A DNA stretch of 27,686 nt. Origin: an uncultured Prevotella sp. GTDB taxonomy: Bacteria > Bacteroidota > Bacteroidia > Bacteroidales > Bacteroidaceae. Both the position numbers and the translations under genes were made by a program. Positions within the stretch are counted from its first letter, which is position 1, and each line of letters starts with the position of its first letter. The notes under the pieces were generated by a model that saw only the letters and a program-made list of their open reading frames with translations, made no database searches and had not been told where the DNA came from. Location: contig CAKQEI010000033.1 of NCBI GenBank assembly GCA_934230115.1, positions 1 through 27,686 of the forward strand, written 5' to 3'. Positions 24,112 through 27,686 of the stretch are shown here, one piece after another.

Positions 24112-24909
24112 ATGATTTGTAATATAAGACAACTGAGAATATTTGTTGCCGCATTGGTTATGCTCACTCTTTCTTTGTCGGCTTCGGCACAGAAGGCTTC
24201 CTCTACGTCAGCTTCGGCACAGGATGCTTCGCGCCCCGAAGTGCTTATCGAGACAACAATGGGCAACATCCGCGTGCAACTCTACAACGAGACTCCGCTT
24301 CACCGCGACAACTTTCTCAAGCTCATACGCGAATACCATTACTACGACTCGCTGCTGTTCCACCGCGTCATTCCCGACTTCATGGTTCAGGCTGGCGACC
24401 CCTACAGCAAGAATGCCAAACCCGGCGAACTGCTTGTCGACCACTCGCTCGACTATAATATTCCTGCCGAGATTCGCTTGCCCAAGCTCTACCACAAGTA
24501 TGGAGCTCTTGCTGCCGCACGTGAGCCTGATGAGGTGAATCCCAACCGTGAGTCAAGCAGTTCGCAGTTCTACATCGTATACGGCAAGAAGCAAACCGAC
24601 GAAAAGATTGCCAAACAGCAGCACCGCCTCGACTCCGCCTTCAACGACAGCATAAAATATACTCCCGAAATAATCAACCAGTACAAAACCATCGGTGGAA
24701 CTCCCCATCTCGACGGCTTCTACACCGTATTCGGCGAGGTGATGGAAGGCATGGACGTTGTCGATCGCATTCAGCGTGTGAAGCGCGACGAGAACGACCG
24801 CCCGCTTGAGGACGTGAGAATTATCAAGGCCACAATCATAAAGGATTTGCCTGGCATGGAGAAACCGAAAAAGAAGGTTGTGAGGAAGAAAGTGGTTAGA
24901 AGGAAGTAA
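24112..24909 (+). CDS. Exported cyclophilin-type peptidyl-prolyl cis-trans isomerase
   Basis: A 265-residue cyclophilin. An N-terminal Sec signal (hydrophobic FVAALVMLTLSLSASA) is followed by a small Ala/Ser linker with a repeated SASAQ.AS unit. The cyclophilin core begins VLIETTMGNIRVQLYNETPLHR and has FHRVIPDFMVQAGDP, with the expected catalytic Arg and Phe, and the later GFYTVFGEVMEGMDVVDRIQRV. The middle has an insert (PAEIRLPKLYHKYGALAAAREPDEVNPNRESSSSQFYIVYG) typical of Bacteroidetes versions. The C-terminus is very basic (PKKKVVRKKVVRRK), which could bind membrane phospholipid or nucleic acid. It acts in periplasmic protein folding. It is 19 nt after the esterase gene, likely in the same operon. 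Confidence 0.92.
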   Translation: MICNIRQLRIFVAALVMLTLSLSASAQKASSTSASAQDASRPEVLIETTMGNIRVQLYNETPLHRDNFLKLIREYHYYDSLLFHRVIPDFMVQAGDPYSKNAKPGELLVDHSLDYNIPAEIRLPKLYHKYGALAAAREPDEVNPNRESSSSQFYIVYGKKQTDEKIAKQQHRLDSAFNDSIKYTPEIINQYKTIGGTPHLDGFYTVFGEVMEGMDVVDRIQRVKRDENDRPLEDVRIIKATIIKDLPGMEKPKKKVVRKKVVRRK

Positions 24910-24922
24910 ATTCCAATTATTT

Positions 24923-25897
24923 ATGCTAACTTACTATACCGATACTCTCAATCTCCACAACTACACCGTGGATGAATTGATAAAACTTATGAAGCCCTGG
25001 TACGACAACTACTGCTTTGCAAAGGCTTCTTACGGCGAAACCACCATGTACAATTCTAACATGGTGCTCTATTTCATCGATAATTACATCAGAAATAGAG
25101 GAAGATTGCCAGAAAATATGATTGAGGAAAACATCCGACTGGACTACAACAAGCTCCGTATGCTCATACGCAAGGACAAGGAGTTTGCCCACGATGCCTC
25201 TATTATCCAGCAACTGGTAGAAAATGGTTTTGTGGCTGGTGAACTCAAGACAGGTTTTCCTGCCGAGCAGATAGGCGACCCGGATAATTTCGTAAGTCTT
25301 CTCTACTACTTTGGTATGGTTACTATAGCCGGAAATCATCTGGGAAAGACCAAGTTCGTCATTCCAAACGAGGTTGTGCGAGAGCAGCTATACAGATACC
25401 TCCTTGACACTTACAAGGAGAACGACCTGAAATACGACTCCTACGAAAAGGGCAACTTGGAAAGTGCCTTGGCTTATTGTGGAGAGTGGAAGCCATACTT
25501 CGAGTATATCGCTGACAGTTTGCATAAGTATTCCTCACAAAGAGACCATCAGAAGGGAGAGTATTTCGTGCATGGATTCACGCTTGCCATGACTTGCGAC
25601 AACAAGTTCTACCGCCCTATATCCGAAAAGGACACCCAGGAAGGATACGCCGACATCTTTCTCTGTCCATTGGTCGACAACTTCAGCGACATGCTGCATT
25701 CCTACATCGTAGAACTAAAGTATGCCAAGTCGAAGGATACCGATGCGCATGTGGAGCAACTAAGGCAGGAGGCCATCAGCCAAGTGAACAGATATGCGGA
25801 AAGCGAAGTGGTGACTTCTGCCATCAAGACCACGCAATTGCATAAGATAGTCGTGGTGTATAAAGGCATAGAAATGGTGGTTTGCGAGGAAATGTAA
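24923..25897 (+). pseudogene. N-terminally truncated AAA-ATPase-like / PD-(D/E)XK nuclease protein
   Basis: A 324-residue open frame matching only the C-terminal part of the large Bacteroidetes family that joins an N-terminal AAA-ATPase-like domain to a PD-(D/E)XK nuclease domain (usually around 520 aa). It begins in the segment that normally follows the ATPase (TVDELIKLMKPWYDNYCFA, residues 15-33). No Walker A or B motif is present in it or upstream. The nuclease core looks intact: Glu213 in KGEYFVHGF, Asp244 in GYADIF, ExK as ELK at 264-266, and a following Gln-rich helix (EQLRQEAISQVNRY). The frame starts 13 nt after the cyclophilin stop, so a deletion or recombination probably brought it there. 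It may still be translated by read-through. It is called a pseudogene because the ATPase half is gone; a functional stand-alone nuclease is possible. Confidence 0.7.
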
Positions 25898-26351
25898 ATC
25901 CTGTACAACTATATACTTTCTTGTTTTGGTTAATATTGAATAGATTATTCAATTATTGAAATATATAATGGCTGCTTATAATATTTTTTATATAAGTTTT
26001 CCATTTAATATATGGCTCGACTCATAAAAAATGGTTGAGAGCACTTGCTAAAATAGAAGACCCAAAAGAGTCCTAATAGAGAACCCTTTTTGGTCTTCTA
26101 TTAAGACCAACCCTCAAGTATTATTAAGACCAAGCTCGGTCTTAATAGAAGACCCCAAAAAGGACAAGACAGGGCTTGTTTTTACCGCCCCGATTTTCTG
26201 TTGTCTAACCAGAGTGCAGGTGTCTGCGGGTGTTGTCTTGTTATTGGATTTTATTTATAAAAATATTATTAAAGTGATTGCTTACTTGAAATATTTTTCT
26301 TTATTTGAGTTTGTATGAAAGTAACTTGTTGCAATAAACAAAGTCATGCTT
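25898..26351. other. AT-rich intergenic region, 454 bp
   Basis: No convincing gene in either strand. The left half is A/T-rich with no recognisable promoter. The centre (26052-26154) holds the AAGACC repeat cluster. A weak terminator-like hairpin, ACAAG (26164-26168) with CTTGT (26175-26179) plus a T-run, follows it. A slightly more GC-rich block at 26190-26240 has no feature I can name. Confidence 0.6.
26052..26154. repeat. Cluster of AAGACC inverted repeats
   Basis: AATAGAAGACC occurs at 26052-26062 and 26144-26154. Its reverse complement GGTCTTCTATT is at 26092-26102, so the middle copy can pair with either. With the left copy the stem extends by CAAAAG/CTTTTT-like pairs to about 16 bp with one mismatch. 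A separate perfect hairpin joins ATTAAGACC (26123-26131) and GGTCTTAAT (26138-26146) around AAGCTC, and another TTAAGACC is at 26101-26108. Six AAGACC words in 103 bp is far from random. Confidence 0.75.
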
Positions 26352-26573
26352 TTATTGCAACTCAGCCTTCAGCTCATTGTACAAGTCAACAGGTCCCAAA
26401 TGCCAATACTGGGTACTTGCGGTGGACAGCTTTTTATACAGTTGCGAACGATAGATGCGTATGACAGCATCTGCTATACTTATTCCTTTATCTTCCGAGA
26501 GCCATGAAGCAAGCCAACCTATTTTGAGTGGCAGCAGCAAATAAAGGTTCTCTTGTGTTATCTTTGCACTCAT
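26352..26573 (-). CDS. Small uncharacterised protein, third gene of the DUF3990 operon
   Basis: A 73-residue soluble protein I cannot assign with confidence. It has a short helix-rich body (LYLLLPLKIGWLASWLSEDKGISIADAVIRIYRSQLYKKL), then a Trp/Tyr-containing tail (STQYWHLGPVDLYNELKAEL). The pattern of a short domain with SxxYxxL, a conserved LWH/YWH-like centre and a terminal ELxxEL helix is of the type I associate with DUF3990 neighbours. Its ATG overlaps the DUF3990 stop by 4 nt (ATGA at 26570-26573), so it is translationally coupled. As a small partner it could be an antitoxin or a substrate-recognition subunit; this is inference. Confidence 0.65.
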   Translation of the reverse strand: MSAKITQENLYLLLPLKIGWLASWLSEDKGISIADAVIRIYRSQLYKKLSTASTQYWHLGPVDLYNELKAELQ

Positions 26574-27058
26574 AGTTTTATTTCTTTTGATTCAACAAAT
26601 TTTATGGCAAGTAGCGATTTCTCTGTATGAAAAAGATACTGGTCAACAAGTTTGTATGTTTTTAACTCCTGAATGAGAGTTGGCAGACTGATGATGCCTC
26701 CTTCATAGAGAGTGAACTGTGTATATACGCTATCATCTGCCACAGGACCATACACAATGTCATAGTCATGGGCGAAACCTCTCTCTGTACGGTTTTTCAT
26801 CACGAATTTCACCCATTCTTCTGTTGGCTTCTCAAAAATGAGTGATTTCATATGTTTAATAGCCTCGTCATCTAATTCATAGACATTTACATAGCCTATT
26901 TCCGCTTTGTTGTTTATAATTCTACGCTCTACTAACTTTTTTGCTTGTTCATAAGAAGTTGTTGTGTAGAAGCCATGACCATAGTCAAGAGAGCGGTTGG
27001 GCTCACGTATCTCGGGATTTTTGACTTCTTCTATACTGCCGTGATATACCTTGCTCAT
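26570..27058 (-). CDS. DUF3990 protein, ADP-ribosyltransferase-like fold
   Basis: A 162-residue soluble protein. It opens with VYHGS (4-8), then LDYGHGFYTTTSYEQAK (24-40), a strand/turn arrangement like the NAD+-binding His...Tyr regions of ADP-ribosyltransferases. Later come YDIVYGPVADD (99-109) and DQYLFHTEKSLLAIKF (139-154), the remaining DUF3990 hallmarks. I recognise the family; the ART resemblance is from the HG / GFYTT pattern and my recollection of the family's clan, not from a search. It is the middle gene of a three-gene operon, with ATGA overlaps on both sides, flanked by two small proteins. That architecture suggests a toxin-antitoxin or modification system. The region is AT-rich compared with the housekeeping genes, consistent with transfer. 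Confidence 0.8.
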   Translation of the reverse strand: MSKVYHGSIEEVKNPEIREPNRSLDYGHGFYTTTSYEQAKKLVERRIINNKAEIGYVNVYELDDEAIKHMKSLIFEKPTEEWVKFVMKNRTERGFAHDYDIVYGPVADDSVYTQFTLYEGGIISLPTLIQELKTYKLVDQYLFHTEKSLLAIKFVESKEIKL

Positions 27059-27270
27059 TTTTTTCTATCGTTTATCATTTTATCTATTTCTTCAATCAGC
27101 CATAGGTGACCGTATGTATGAAGCACATCATAGAAATCATAGAAATGTTTAGCGATTCCATATCTCTCAAATAGGCTAACAGCTTCCTCTATAGTCATAT
27201 TCTTTGCCTTGGCATATTGTTCTATACTGAACGATACAAACATAGCTCTATCTTGTTTATCGTTTATCAT
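27055..27270 (-). CDS. DUF3791-type small protein, first gene of the DUF3990 operon
   Basis: A 71-residue protein. FVSFSIEQYAKAKNMTIEEAVSLFERYGIAKHFYDFYDVLHTYG (11-54) is the DUF3791 pattern: a helix with an early Phe-x-x-Phe, an amphipathic 'EEAxxLFxxYGI' segment, and a 'YDVLHTxG' end. The start at 27268-27270 is favoured over the internal Met10 because AAAGGAG lies about 8 nt before it, an unusually good Shine-Dalgarno for this genome. Its stop overlaps the DUF3990 start by ATGA. A small helical protein encoded just before a putative ART is a reasonable antitoxin candidate. DUF3791 has no established biochemical role that I know of. Confidence 0.8.
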   Translation of the reverse strand: MINDKQDRAMFVSFSIEQYAKAKNMTIEEAVSLFERYGIAKHFYDFYDVLHTYGHLWLIEEIDKMINDRKK

Positions 27271-27277
27271 TGTTATT

Positions 27278-27329
27278 CTCCTTTCTTTGACTCTGTTCCA
27301 TATATTTGAATATTTAGACTACAAATATA
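27278..27329 (-). promoter_or_regulatory. Promoter and Shine-Dalgarno of the DUF3791-DUF3990 operon
   Basis: Minus-strand TATATTTG (plus positions 27322-27329) matches TAnnTTTG about 50 nt before the start, and AAAGGAG (27278-27284) precedes the ATG. The single promoter supports three coupled genes. Confidence 0.6.
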
Positions 27330-27485
27330 TGAAAAATCATTCATTTATAAAATAAAATGCGATAAATGTATGGTTGGTTTAGTGAAAATAAAGTTTTTTA
27401 ATGTATAGCTTGGTATAGAGATGGCGAAAAATATATTGAAGAACATATTTATCAGCAAAAATACAATTATGTTATAAATATTTTG

Positions 27486-27493
27486 TAACTTTG
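27486..27493 (+). promoter_or_regulatory. -7 element of the hairpin-rich transcript
   Basis: TAACTTTG is a full TAnnTTTG match. Transcription should start about 5-8 nt later, at or just inside the first hairpin. No TTTG -33 motif is visible 19-21 nt upstream. Confidence 0.6.
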
Positions 27494-27496
27494 TGC

Positions 27497-27686
27497 GGAT
27501 TTGGTGAAAACCATATCCAGACATGTTAGTAAAAATATAAAGAAGCGTTATGCTTATCTTGTAGTTTTGGAAACGTAGGAAATTTCACAAAATGCATACA
27601 AGGAAGAAAGAAAAAGGGCTGGGGCGATAAAAGAACAGAGAATAGCAACAAATAGACTTCATCATCTTTGTTGCTTATCCGTAAGA
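27497..27686 (+). ncRNA. Candidate structured RNA or leader with four hairpins (partial)
   Basis: Right after the -7 element come four stem-loops. (1) 27497-27518: GGAT and TGGT pair with ACCA and ATCC, one T-T mismatch, capped by a GAAA tetraloop. (2) 27543-27555: AAGC/GCTT around GTTAT. (3) 27558-27602: CTTGTA/TACAAG, then TTTTG/CAAAA, then GAAA/TTTC, about 15 bp with small bulges. (4) 27644-27675: AGCAACAAA/TTTGTTGCT, perfect, 14-nt loop. Only three tiny frames exist (5, 4 and 12 codons). Structure directly after a promoter with no coding frame suggests a small RNA or a long cis-regulatory leader. The 3' end is outside the window. I cannot name an Rfam family. Confidence 0.5.

Larger units (their letters stand above)
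27271..27686. other. AT-rich right-hand intergenic region, 416 bp
   Basis: No ORF of meaningful length in either strand. The left 60 bp hold the DUF3791 operon promoter. Positions 27330-27480 are A/T-rich with nothing recognised. From 27486 a plus-strand promoter element and a series of hairpins begin and continue to the end of the window. Confidence 0.7.

Noticed and set aside
27592..27630. Twelve-codon frame (MHTRKKEKGLGR) before hairpin 4, as a leader peptide
   Set aside because: It overlaps the 3' strand of the main hairpin, has no Shine-Dalgarno and no run of a single regulatory amino acid. It is kept only as a note within the RNA candidate.

Overview
The window looks like a chromosomal segment of a Bacteroidales bacterium, most likely a Prevotella-type genome. 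Most intergenic regions carry the Bacteroidetes -7 promoter element TAnnTTTG, start codons mostly lack a strong Shine-Dalgarno, and several products are typical of this order (a DUF4827-type lipoprotein, menaquinone genes, a secreted GH20 hexosaminidase with an F5/8 domain, a fused antiporter/RCK_C protein). No rRNA, tRNA, CRISPR array or complete insertion sequence is visible.

Positions 1-6,150 carry a DHH phosphoesterase (NrnA-like), a DUF4827-like lipoprotein and a phosphohexomutase (GlmM-like) closed by a strong terminator. Then, from a fresh promoter, come aroB, a hotdog thioesterase, menF and (to 7,960) menD. This second run is metabolically coherent: AroB feeds chorismate, MenF and MenD make the first two dedicated menaquinone intermediates, and the thioesterase fits the DHNA-CoA hydrolase step. 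menB, menC and menE are not in the window. The block ends in a convergent 19-bp overlap with a two-gene minus-strand unit: a small ABC-type ATPase and a DUF4435/TOPRIM-like protein, the same pairing and order as AriA/AriB of the PARIS anti-phage system.

Positions 9,965-24,909 are mainly housekeeping: an EamA transporter, a minus-strand CCA-adding/poly(A) polymerase-type enzyme that shares a bidirectional terminator with it, a PLP aminotransferase, a LolC/E-like permease, two tandem co-linear acyl-CoA ligase paralogues, a CPA2 antiporter with two RCK_C domains, and a GH20/esterase/cyclophilin run with very short gaps. Several intergenic spaces hold unexplained ordered DNA: a 23-nt triple repeat in the aminotransferase leader, a 21-bp perfect inverted repeat, and an inverted repeat over the ligase promoter.

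From about 24,920 to the right end the window becomes accessory and, after 25,900, visibly AT-rich. It holds an N-terminally truncated AAA-ATPase-like/PD-(D/E)XK protein, a cluster of AAGACC inverted repeats, and a compact minus-strand DUF3791 / DUF3990 / small-protein operon with two ATGA overlaps, whose middle protein looks like an ADP-ribosyltransferase-fold enzyme. The last 200 bases have a promoter -7 element followed by four consecutive hairpins with almost no coding potential: a candidate structured RNA or leader that runs off the window. The best candidates for something not well described are this RNA, the DUF3990 trio and the short-ATPase/DUF4435 pair.
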